NCBI RefSeq assembly: GCF_001276715.1
Contig: NZ_LIUQ01000044.1
Location: forward strand, 1-54,736
DNA: 54,736 nucleotides
Source: Planktothricoides sp. SR001
GTDB taxonomy: Bacteria; Cyanobacteriota; Cyanobacteriia; Cyanobacteriales; Laspinemataceae
Reading direction: 5' to 3'
Part shown: piece after piece, positions 44,660-52,177 of the stretch
Layout: each line of letters opens with the position of its first letter
How positions within the stretch are numbered: position 1 is the stretch's first letter
Program-made: the position numbers and the translations under genes
The notes under the pieces: model-generated
Database searches by the model: none
What the model was told of the DNA's origin: nothing
Seen by the model: only the letters and a program-made list of their open reading frames with translations

Positions 44660-46312
44660 GTGATTAAAAAAGTCCTCATGGTTGGGATGATCGCCCTGTG
44701 GGCAATAGTTATCCCCCTGATCGGAAATGGCTTATCCCAAGATGAACCAATGCCGGATTCCGCAATGCCGGAAGTCGTCAGTCCCGCAGAACAACCAACT
44801 GATGAGATGCCGGTGGAACAGCCAACTGATGAGATGCCGGTGGAACAGCCAGCCGATGAGATGCCGGTGGAACAACCAGCCGATGAGATGCCGGTGGAAC
44901 AACCAGCAAGTGATGGGACTCCAGCACCAACCTCGACCCCCGCACCGGCTCCTATAATGGCACCCCAAGCGGCACCGGCATTAGAAACTAACGTGGACAG
45001 CAGTACGACGGCAGCCCCAGAGCCGGAAATCAACAGCGGTGATACCGCCTGGATGCTGGTTTCTACGGGGTTGGTGCTGCTGATGACACCAGGATTAGCA
45101 TTTTTTTACGGCGGTTTGGTGCGATCGCGCAACGTGCTCAACACTATGATGATGAGCATGATCCTGATGGCATTAGTTGGAGTGACTTGGGTTCTCTGGG
45201 GCTACAGCCTCGCTTTTGATGTGTCGGTGCAAGCACCGGAATTTGGTAAAGGTCTGGAAGCGTTTATTGGTGGTTTGGACTGGATCGGTTTAAACAATGT
45301 CACCGCTGCAACGCCCGATCCCGTTGGCTACGCCCCCACGGTTCCCCACCAAGTTTTTATGGTTTACCAGATGATGTTTGCCATCATCACCCCGGCTTTG
45401 ATTTCCGGGGCGATCGTGGAACGCATGAGTTTTAAAGCCTATTTCTGGTTCATTATTCTCTGGTCTACGTTTATTTACGCTCCCTTGGCCCACTGGGTTT
45501 GGGGAAGAGGCTGGCTAGGTGCGATCGGTGCCCTGGATTTTGCTGGCGGAACAGTGGTTCACATTAGTTCTGGGATTTCCGCCGTAGTCGCCGCTTGGAT
45601 GATCGGCCCGCGCAAAGACTTTATGATCAAACCCCACGCCCCCCATAACGTGCCTTATGTTTTGTTGGGGATTGGTTTGCTCTGGTTTGGTTGGCTGGGT
45701 TTCAATGGCGGCAGCGCTTTAGCCTCCGGTTCTCTGGCCGCCGTTGCTTGTGTCACCACGATCATTTCCGCCGCCGCTGGGGGTCTGACCTGGGTAATTT
45801 TAGAATGGATACTTCGCAACAAACCAACCGCTGTGGGGATTGCTAGTGGCTTCCTGGCAGGATTGGTGGGTATTACTCCAGCCGCCGGTTACGTTCATCC
45901 CATCGGTGCGCTGCTGATTGGTTCTATTACTTCGGTTTGCTGTTTCTATGCGGTCAGTTTCCGAGCTAAATTGCAGTTTGATGACTCTTTGGATACCTAT
46001 CCAGTTCACGGTGTGGGCGGGACAATCGGAGCAATTTTAACCGGGATTTTTGCCACAAAAAGTGTTAACGAATTTGGCAATAATGGCTTGCTATTTGGCA
46101 ATCCTAGTTTGTTGTTGATTCAAATTTTGGGTGTTGTGGCCACCTATATTTTTGCCGCTGTTGGTACTTTTGTTATTCTCAAAATTCTGAGCATTTTTAT
46201 GGAATTGCGGGTGAAATCTGCGATCGAAGACCAAGGGATGGATATCAACGAGCACGGCGAAGAAGGTTATGGTAAGGACTTTGCTTCTGGCTTGAGTGTC
46301 GATAAGACCTAG
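44660..46312 (+). CDS. amt: Ammonium transporter (Amt family) with repeat-rich periplasmic extension
   Basis: 550 residues from GTG 44660 (MIKKVLMVGMIALWAIV), with AAGGG upstream; the TTG at 44606 lies almost at NtcA box 2, so it is unlikely. After a signal-like segment comes an unusual stretch with four EQPxDEMPV units (27-base DNA repeats) and a Pro/Ala linker before the first membrane helix at about 135 (AWMLVSTGLVLLMTPGLAFF). Conserved parts: FYGGLVRSRN, the twin-His conduit (GGTVVHISSG and YPVHGVGGTIG) and WFGWLGFNGGS. Amt proteins take up ammonium. The two NtcA boxes predict induction under nitrogen starvation. A good terminator follows at 46378. No glnK gene is adjacent. Confidence 0.95.
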   Translation: MIKKVLMVGMIALWAIVIPLIGNGLSQDEPMPDSAMPEVVSPAEQPTDEMPVEQPTDEMPVEQPADEMPVEQPADEMPVEQPASDGTPAPTSTPAPAPIMAPQAAPALETNVDSSTTAAPEPEINSGDTAWMLVSTGLVLLMTPGLAFFYGGLVRSRNVLNTMMMSMILMALVGVTWVLWGYSLAFDVSVQAPEFGKGLEAFIGGLDWIGLNNVTAATPDPVGYAPTVPHQVFMVYQMMFAIITPALISGAIVERMSFKAYFWFIILWSTFIYAPLAHWVWGRGWLGAIGALDFAGGTVVHISSGISAVVAAWMIGPRKDFMIKPHAPHNVPYVLLGIGLLWFGWLGFNGGSALASGSLAAVACVTTIISAAAGGLTWVILEWILRNKPTAVGIASGFLAGLVGITPAAGYVHPIGALLIGSITSVCCFYAVSFRAKLQFDDSLDTYPVHGVGGTIGAILTGIFATKSVNEFGNNGLLFGNPSLLLIQILGVVATYIFAAVGTFVILKILSIFMELRVKSAIEDQGMDINEHGEEGYGKDFASGLSVDKT

Positions 46313-46377
46313 AGAAATTCCCAATCTTGGTCGGATTTTTTCGATCAACTGATGTTTCTATTCAGGGACTAGGATAT

Positions 46378-46411
46378 AAAACCCGCGTTACAGCGGGTTT
46401 TATGTTTTATT
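46378..46411 (+). terminator. Rho-independent terminator of amt
   Basis: AAAACCCGC (46378-46386) pairs with GCGGGTTTT (46393-46401) around a six-base loop, followed by ATGTTTTATT. It lies 66 bases after the amt stop. Confidence 0.88.
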
Positions 46412-46498
46412 CATATAGCCGCGAGTTTTAACCCAGTCGATTTTAGCCCGATTTGACAATTAATTGTTCAGCGGATTTGATTGCACAATAACCACAAA

Positions 46499-48268
46499 TC
46501 AATCTTGATTCATTTTTGCCTGCATTTCATCCCGAAAACGGTCTAAATTTTTCTGAACAGCGATCGTATGAGGATGATTTTCTCCCAGAATGCGCTTAAA
46601 TATCTCCAAGGTTTGCACATACAATGGTTCCGCTTGTTCATATCGCCCTTGGGAGGAGTAGAGACTTGCCAGGTTGTTTAAGGAACTCGCCACATCGGGA
46701 TGATTAACTCCGAGGATGCGCTTTTTCATCTTCAAGGCTTGCAGATACAACGGTTCCGCCTCTTCATATCGCCCTTGGGAGTAGTAGAGATTTGCCAGGT
46801 TGTTTAAGGAACTCGCCACATCGGGATGATTAACTCCGAGGATGCGCTTTCTCATCTCCAAGGCTTGCACTAACAACAGTTCCGCTGATTCATATCGCCC
46901 TTGGGACTCGTAGAGACCTGCCAGGTTGTTCAAGCTATCAGCCAACTCAAGTTCTTGACCCAATTCGGTTCTCAAATACAAAGATTCCCGATAGAGTTTC
47001 TCCGCTTCATCCCAATTGCCACGATTTCGTTGGATATCTCCCAAAACTCCCCAACTGGAAGCCATCCCAGCGAGATCGCCCAATTCGGTTCTCAAATCCA
47101 AAGATTGCCGATAGAGTTTCTCCGCTTCATCCCAATGGCCACGATTTCGTTGGATATCTCCCAAAACTCCCCAACTGGAAGCCATCCCAGCGAGATCGCC
47201 CAATTCGGTTTCTATTTCCAAAGATTGCCGATAGAGTTTCTCCGCTTCGTCCCAATTGCCGCGAAATCGTTCAATATTTCCCAAACTTGCCCAACTGGAA
47301 GCCATCCTAGCGCGATCGCCCAATTCGGTTTCTATTTCCAAAGATTGCCGATAGAGTTTCTCCGCTTCGTCCCAATTGCCGCGATTTCGTTGGATATCTC
47401 CTAATTGTACCCAACTGATTGCCATGCCAGCGCGATCGCCCAGTTTTTTTTGCAAATCAATCGCCTTTTGAAAATACTCAATGGCTAAAGCTTGTTCTTG
47501 CAAATAGTCCTGACATTCCCCTCTTTCCAATCTATTTTTATACAGTTTCCCCATGCTGGCATAAAGACTACTTAAACTCGGATATTTCAGTCCTCGTTGC
47601 TGTTCCGTTTGGGTAATCAGGTGTTGCAAGTCTGCCAAAGGCAACAAAAAATCCTCTGGGTCATCAGACTCAGAAAATAAGCGAGTTTCTATGAATGGCA
47701 ACATTTCCGACAGTTCTCGACTAGAAATCGCCGCTTTCGTCGTTGACTGGAAACGAAACACCCCTTTGCGCCAACTCCAAAAATCCGGGGATTTTTTGGC
47801 TAACTCTTTCTCAAGTTGGGCTGTCACCCAGAGGACAATGGAAAAAGGAAATTGGCGTAAGGCTTCGCGAGTCCATTGTAAATAGCCGAAAAATTTCTCT
47901 TGTTGCGATTTTGTATCTTCAGAACCATCGCCAAATTTCAAAAATAACAGTTTTTCTGCCCCGGTGACAGTCACCACCGCTGCCCCACCTTGACGTAAAT
48001 ACTCATCAGTTTCTACCACGGAAGCAACCGCTGCCCTTAAACTCGGTTCTTCCCTCGCCAATTCTACCCGATAAGCCCGAATCGTTGGCGGTAATTCTGC
48101 TTCATATTCATCGATAATTTTTTGACGCAATGCTGGGTCATCGGCAACGGCAATTAATAGATTTAACTGTCCTTGACCCGCTTCAATGGAAACCAGTAAA
48201 TCATCATAATTATCTTGATTTTGTTGTGCGGGATTATTGATGGTGTCGTTAATTTCTTCATTTTCCAT
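46499..48268 (-). CDS. TPR protein with degenerate P-loop-like N-terminal domain
   Basis: 589 residues from ATG 48268 (MENEEINDTI), preceded by AGGGAA; a longer frame starts at 48295. Residues ~30-200 (LLVSIEAGQGQLNLLIAVAD ... AAVVTVTGAEKLLFLKFGDG ... FPFSIVLWVTAQLEKELAKK) keep the strand order of an AAA/STAND NTPase, but the Walker A site is missing, so this is probably an inactive NTPase-like or sensor domain. From ~260 on there are about eight TPRs: five with the GNWDEAEKLYRQSLEIETEL motif, then three kinesin-light-chain-like ones (NNLANLYYSQGRYEEAEPLY). It follows the ATPase gene at 48416, with a repeat between. The two probably form one system. Confidence 0.85.
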   Translation of the reverse strand: MENEEINDTINNPAQQNQDNYDDLLVSIEAGQGQLNLLIAVADDPALRQKIIDEYEAELPPTIRAYRVELAREEPSLRAAVASVVETDEYLRQGGAAVVTVTGAEKLLFLKFGDGSEDTKSQQEKFFGYLQWTREALRQFPFSIVLWVTAQLEKELAKKSPDFWSWRKGVFRFQSTTKAAISSRELSEMLPFIETRLFSESDDPEDFLLPLADLQHLITQTEQQRGLKYPSLSSLYASMGKLYKNRLERGECQDYLQEQALAIEYFQKAIDLQKKLGDRAGMAISWVQLGDIQRNRGNWDEAEKLYRQSLEIETELGDRARMASSWASLGNIERFRGNWDEAEKLYRQSLEIETELGDLAGMASSWGVLGDIQRNRGHWDEAEKLYRQSLDLRTELGDLAGMASSWGVLGDIQRNRGNWDEAEKLYRESLYLRTELGQELELADSLNNLAGLYESQGRYESAELLLVQALEMRKRILGVNHPDVASSLNNLANLYYSQGRYEEAEPLYLQALKMKKRILGVNHPDVASSLNNLASLYSSQGRYEQAEPLYVQTLEIFKRILGENHPHTIAVQKNLDRFRDEMQAKMNQD

Positions 48269-48298
48269 GATGTATTCCCTGACTCGATACCTCATTGG

Positions 48299-48374
48299 TG
48301 TAGGGGCGAAGCATTCGCGGCTTTATGTTTACGGGAAAAATCCTAGATGGCGGCGCGAATGCTTCGCCCCTACA
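48299..48374. repeat. 76-base element with perfect 21-base inverted ends
   Basis: TGTAGGGGCGAAGCATTCGC plus one base (48299-48319) is exactly complementary to 48354-48374. The core is AT-richer. It sits in the 120-base gap between the ATPase and TPR genes and is MITE-like. Confidence 0.93.
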
Positions 48375-48415
48375 GGAAAAAATCGCCATTTATTTATCAA
48401 TAAATTTTTGATATT

Positions 48416-49702
48416 TTAAATCCTTCGCTGCTTTTGCAACGACTCAGTGACAATGGGGTGGACATCGTACCAAAGATCGTGATTGCGATATTCCAATATA
48501 TACAACCCATGTAATAAGTCTAAAAATTTTTGTTCTGTGGGATTTTCCGGCATTAACTCCTTATAAGTTGTGGTGACAATTTCATATTCAGCTAATCCTA
48601 ACCGTAATTCAAAATCCAGCCGTATTTTATTCACAGCTTCTGCTAATATCTGATGATTAATTTTCAGATCATCTCGGTCTGGATATCGGCGCAATAATCG
48701 CAAGCAAATCCGGCAACATTCATTAGAAATCCGAATTAACTCCCGCAATACTCCACCACTATATAAAATAATTTTTTCCGCCGTTTCTGCTTCCAGAATA
48801 TCGCTGGAAATTCGTTTACTCAAGAGTTGTTTTAGCTGGTTCATTACTTCAGGTTTTGGCTTGGCATCGGCTTCTCTCCGTTCCCACTTTGCAAATAGCT
48901 TAGACACCCGCATAAACACAATCTGATCCTTGCTTGCGCTTTCAATGGTCTCTTTTAACCGCATTTCTCGCAAAGCGGAAACGGGAAGGGTAAAAATAAT
49001 TGTAAAATTTGGTGAAAATAACGCCTTAATATGGTCTTGGAAAATATCCCGGACAAGTCCGAGGTCTAGTTTATCCAAGTCATCAATGATCACCAGGGGG
49101 TTTTTCCCCGAAGCACTTTTAATGATGGCGGCAATAATATTAATTTGCTCGACTAATTCAGAAGTTTTACGAATAAACTCTTGCTTAATTTCTTGGCGAA
49201 TTGTGGCGTCTACTTTTAATTTTCCGGCAAGAATTTTAAACAGATTAAACCCAGCAGAAGTTTCTGTACTCAGTTGATTGGTTTCAATGCGAATTTTTCT
49301 GGCAAACCATTTTTCGATCGCCTCTTTAGTGGATTTGGGAACTGGTACATTTTGTCTGTCTGCTTCATCCATCAACTGAAGAGCGATCGCAAATAGAATA
49401 TTAATATGATTCACGTCCGACATTTCAATCATGTCAGCAATCGAGAACAATACCACAAAATAATTTTCTTGCATCCGCCGGCTAAAATCAGCCAATAAGG
49501 TAGACTTGCCACAACCCCGATGTCCAGTAAAAATAATTTTACTATCTTGAATGGGACTATCCTCAACCAGTTGCTCTAATTCGATAATGGTATCTTCTTG
49601 ATATTCTATGCCAAATTCTGCCAATGCTGTCGCACTTAACAGGGGTGACAAGTCAAGATTTTTGTATGCTTGCTGAAATTTTTGTAATAGTTCTTGAGAC
49701 AT
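48416..49702 (-). CDS. P-loop ATPase (STAND/AAA-like) partnered with the TPR protein
   Basis: 428 residues. Walker A TGHRGCGKSTLLADF (~59-67), Walker B NPLVIIDDLDKLD (~205), then FTIIFTLPVSALRE (sensor-like strand) and a helical C-terminal region with GGVLRELIRISNECCRICLR, a winged-helix-like lid as in STAND and ORC-type ATPases. N-terminal: SQELLQKFQQAYKNLDLSPL. No effector domain of its own is seen; the downstream TPR protein may supply sensing or effector action. Such ATPase/TPR pairs recur in cyanobacteria, and signalling or defence is a reasonable inference but not shown. Intact. Confidence 0.85.
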   Translation of the reverse strand: MSQELLQKFQQAYKNLDLSPLLSATALAEFGIEYQEDTIIELEQLVEDSPIQDSKIIFTGHRGCGKSTLLADFSRRMQENYFVVLFSIADMIEMSDVNHINILFAIALQLMDEADRQNVPVPKSTKEAIEKWFARKIRIETNQLSTETSAGFNLFKILAGKLKVDATIRQEIKQEFIRKTSELVEQINIIAAIIKSASGKNPLVIIDDLDKLDLGLVRDIFQDHIKALFSPNFTIIFTLPVSALREMRLKETIESASKDQIVFMRVSKLFAKWERREADAKPKPEVMNQLKQLLSKRISSDILEAETAEKIILYSGGVLRELIRISNECCRICLRLLRRYPDRDDLKINHQILAEAVNKIRLDFELRLGLAEYEIVTTTYKELMPENPTEQKFLDLLHGLYILEYRNHDLWYDVHPIVTESLQKQRRI

Positions 49703-50001
49703 TTTACAACTATTGATAATTTTTGGTCGCCGTAGGGAAACGACATTGCCGTGCCCTGATTTTCGGTGATATTTTTTGATTTATTTTATCACATTGATTC
49801 ATCTATAGCAGTCCTAAATCAGTTGTGGAAGACCCTCACCCCCGACCCCTCTCCCAGAAAGGGAGAGGGGAGAAGACAGATGTTATAAATCATTTAGGAC
49901 TGCTATATATTATAGCCGATCGCGAGCGATTAAGTTGCAAAGGACACGGCAATGCCATGTCCCTACATTTATTGGGCGACATTTACCGACCCAAGTTTCT
50001 C
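49703..50001. repeat. Intergenic MITE-like repeat and REP text
   Basis: TATAGCAGTCCTAAAT (49804-49819) is exactly complementary to 49892-49907, giving a 104-base inverted-repeat unit. Inside is CCCCTCTCCCAGAAAGGGAG followed by AGGGG, a second hairpin. No gene. Confidence 0.9.
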
Positions 50002-51027
50002 TTAATATCTAATTCGGGGGTCAATATAGGCATTGATAATATCAATCACGATACTGGCGATCGCGACAATTGCGGCAAAAAATACCACAATTCCCTGAAC
50101 CGTGGGATAATCTCGTAAAGAAATCGCTTCATATAATTTATTCCCTAAACCAGGCCAAGAAAAAGTCACCTCAGTTAATAGGGCACCGCCTAATAATGCC
50201 GCCAAGGTCAAACCCATCACCGTAATCACGGGAATTAGGGCATTTTTCAACGCATGACTGACTAAAATTTTCCTTTCAGGAATGCCTCTGGCGCGGGCTG
50301 CTTCCACATAATCCGCTTTTAATGTTTGTTTGAGATTAACTCGGACAATCCGCTCAAAAATACCACTAATTAAAATACCCAAAGTTAAAGATGGCAAAGC
50401 CAGATAATGTAAAGTGGTAAAAAACTGACCTAAATTAAAACTTAATAAACTATCAATCGTATAAAGTCCCGTCGGCCCTTGGGGTGGAGTTTGGGCAATG
50501 GGAAAGCGAGTCCCCAAAGGAAACCAACGCAATGTCACCCCAAAGATTAACTGCATCAGCATTCCCACCCAAAACGCAGGCAAAGAGTATGTGAGAATCC
50601 CAAACAACCGTCCCCCAGCATCCCAACCCGTATTGGGACGAGAGGCAGAAAGCATTCCCACACCAATTCCCACCACCAAGGCAACCACCATGCTAAACAC
50701 CGCAATTTCTAACGTAGCGGGAAAATATTGCTGAATAATTTGCCAAACGGACTGCCCGCGAGTGGTCAGGGAAGTGCCTAGGTCAAATGTCAACAAGTCA
50801 CCCATATAGTTAAGGTACTGTTGCCAGAGGGGATCTCCGAGTCCCAACTGTTCTCGCAAGGCATTTTTAACCGCTTCTGGGGCTTTTGGCCCTAAAATAG
50901 CATCCACTGGATCGCCGGGAGTGGCACGAAGCAATAAAAACACTAAGGTGGTAATTGTCCATAACATCAGCGGCGCCAGCATGAGACGGATGATGATATA
51001 GGACTGGAGGGCTTTAGATCGAGACAT
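50002..51027 (-). CDS. ABC transporter permease, DppB/OppB type
   Basis: 341 residues. The N-terminal membrane helix (IIIRLMLAPLMLWTITTLVF) and LLRATPGDPVDAILGPKAP, then six helices, and the EAA loop EAARARGIPERKILVSHALK NALIPVI that contacts the ATPase. The C-terminus ends in IDPRIRY, as usual. It carries peptides, or in related families nickel or glutathione, across the inner membrane as one of two permeases. The partner permease, binding protein and ATPases are not adjacent. Gene names such as dppB or gsiC cannot be chosen by sequence alone. Confidence 0.93.
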   Translation of the reverse strand: MSRSKALQSYIIIRLMLAPLMLWTITTLVFLLLRATPGDPVDAILGPKAPEAVKNALREQLGLGDPLWQQYLNYMGDLLTFDLGTSLTTRGQSVWQIIQQYFPATLEIAVFSMVVALVVGIGVGMLSASRPNTGWDAGGRLFGILTYSLPAFWVGMLMQLIFGVTLRWFPLGTRFPIAQTPPQGPTGLYTIDSLLSFNLGQFFTTLHYLALPSLTLGILISGIFERIVRVNLKQTLKADYVEAARARGIPERKILVSHALKNALIPVITVMGLTLAALLGGALLTEVTFSWPGLGNKLYEAISLRDYPTVQGIVVFFAAIVAIASIVIDIINAYIDPRIRY

Positions 51028-51106
51028 GGGTGAGGGTTGAAGATGATTAAGAGAGTGACAGAAAAATTATAAGATAAAAGATTTTGTTGCTAGAGAGATT
51101 TGGGAA

Positions 51107-51952
51107 ATGACAGAAACTATTAAAAATTTAGCCACTGCGAGACTGATTGAACTGTTTTCCGCCATTCAGGGAGAAGGGCTGAATGTGGGGACTCGACAGA
51201 TTTTTATTAGATTTGCGATTTGTGATTTACGGTGCCATTTCTGTGATAGCGCCCATACTTGGCAGCCTTCGGATACTTGTAGGATTGAACAGACTCCGGG
51301 AAAACGAGATTTTGTGACTTATGCTAATCCGGTTACTCAGTCTCAGTTGTTGGGGTGGGTGGAACAGCAAATGTTGCCACCAGGTTTACATGACAGTATT
51401 AGTTTGACCGGCGGCGAACCGTTGTTACACGCGCCGTTTTTACAGGAATTTTTGCCGGTGGTGAAGGAAAAGACTGGTTTACCGATTTATTTGGAAACTG
51501 GGGGGCATCGTCCCCAACAGTTAAGGATGATTTTAAAGGATTTGGATTTGGTGGGGATGGATGTGAAGTTGCCTAGTGTGAGTGGGGAAAATTGCTGGGC
51601 TGCCCATGAGGAGTTTTTGCAAGTTTGTGGGGATGGGGGCGTGGAGGTTTTTGTGAAAATTATTATTTCTCAAGATACGAATCCCGATGAGTTGATTCAA
51701 GCTAGGGATTTGGTGGCGGCGCAAAGTCCAATGATTCCAGTTTTTTTGCAACCTGTGACTCCGTTGAAACCTTGGGAGATTTTGCCAGGAAAACAGGGTG
51801 AGAATTTAGATAAGTTGCAGAAAGATAAGTTACAGAAACCGATGCTGCCCCCGACTCCAGAACAGGTGCTTGAGTGGCAAGGGTTGATGAAACGCGAGTT
51901 GAAGCAGGTGCGGGTGGTGGCGCAAACTCATAAGATGATGAATCAGTTATAG
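51107..51952 (+). CDS. queE: 7-carboxy-7-deazaguanine synthase (QueE), radical SAM
   Basis: 281 residues. It begins with LIELFSAIQGEGLNVGTRQI, the QueE signature, then FIRFAICDLRCHFCDSAHTW with the CX3CX2C iron-sulfur motif. ISLTGGEPLL (GGE) and LPIYLETGGH bind SAM and substrate. It makes 7-carboxy-7-deazaguanine from CPH4 in the queuosine/preQ0 pathway. Near 240-255 an internal duplication (LDKLQKDKLQK) from an 18-base repeat lengthens a loop. It is divergent from the permease, with an 80-base shared upstream region. No other queuosine gene is adjacent. Confidence 0.95.
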   Translation: MTETIKNLATARLIELFSAIQGEGLNVGTRQIFIRFAICDLRCHFCDSAHTWQPSDTCRIEQTPGKRDFVTYANPVTQSQLLGWVEQQMLPPGLHDSISLTGGEPLLHAPFLQEFLPVVKEKTGLPIYLETGGHRPQQLRMILKDLDLVGMDVKLPSVSGENCWAAHEEFLQVCGDGGVEVFVKIIISQDTNPDELIQARDLVAAQSPMIPVFLQPVTPLKPWEILPGKQGENLDKLQKDKLQKPMLPPTPEQVLEWQGLMKRELKQVRVVAQTHKMMNQL

Positions 51953-52177
51953 ATTTGTTGTTTGTTGGTTGTTGGTTGTTGGTTGTTGGTTGTTTGTTGG
52001 TGGGTCTGAATAACGAATAACGAACAACGAATAACCAACAACCAACAACAAATCACTAATGTTATCGAAAATTGATATGATGGATTGCTGCGGTGAAAAT
52101 GTAGTATAATGTAGTATTAAATTTCTGTAGAAAATCAGAATTGTCATTACTACTATCGATTTTTGAGTTAAATTAAG
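51953..52177. repeat. Inverted-repeat tract between queE and mutS2
   Basis: TTGTTGGTTGTTGGTTGTTG (from about 51960) and its complement CAACAACCAACAACAAA (52034-52053) bracket AACGAATAACGAACAACGAA. The whole forms a long imperfect hairpin. The end of the window (54650-54736) has related TTGTTGG/CAACAGGCAA text. Confidence 0.85.

Noticed and set aside
44626-45033. 135-codon minus-strand frame over the amt N-terminus
   Set aside because: Shadow of the amt repeat tract (GCSTGISS blocks are antisense of the 27-base repeats).
46901-47404. 167-codon plus-strand frame with repeated RLPIEFLRF
   Set aside because: Antisense of the TPR repeats of the 46499-48268 gene.
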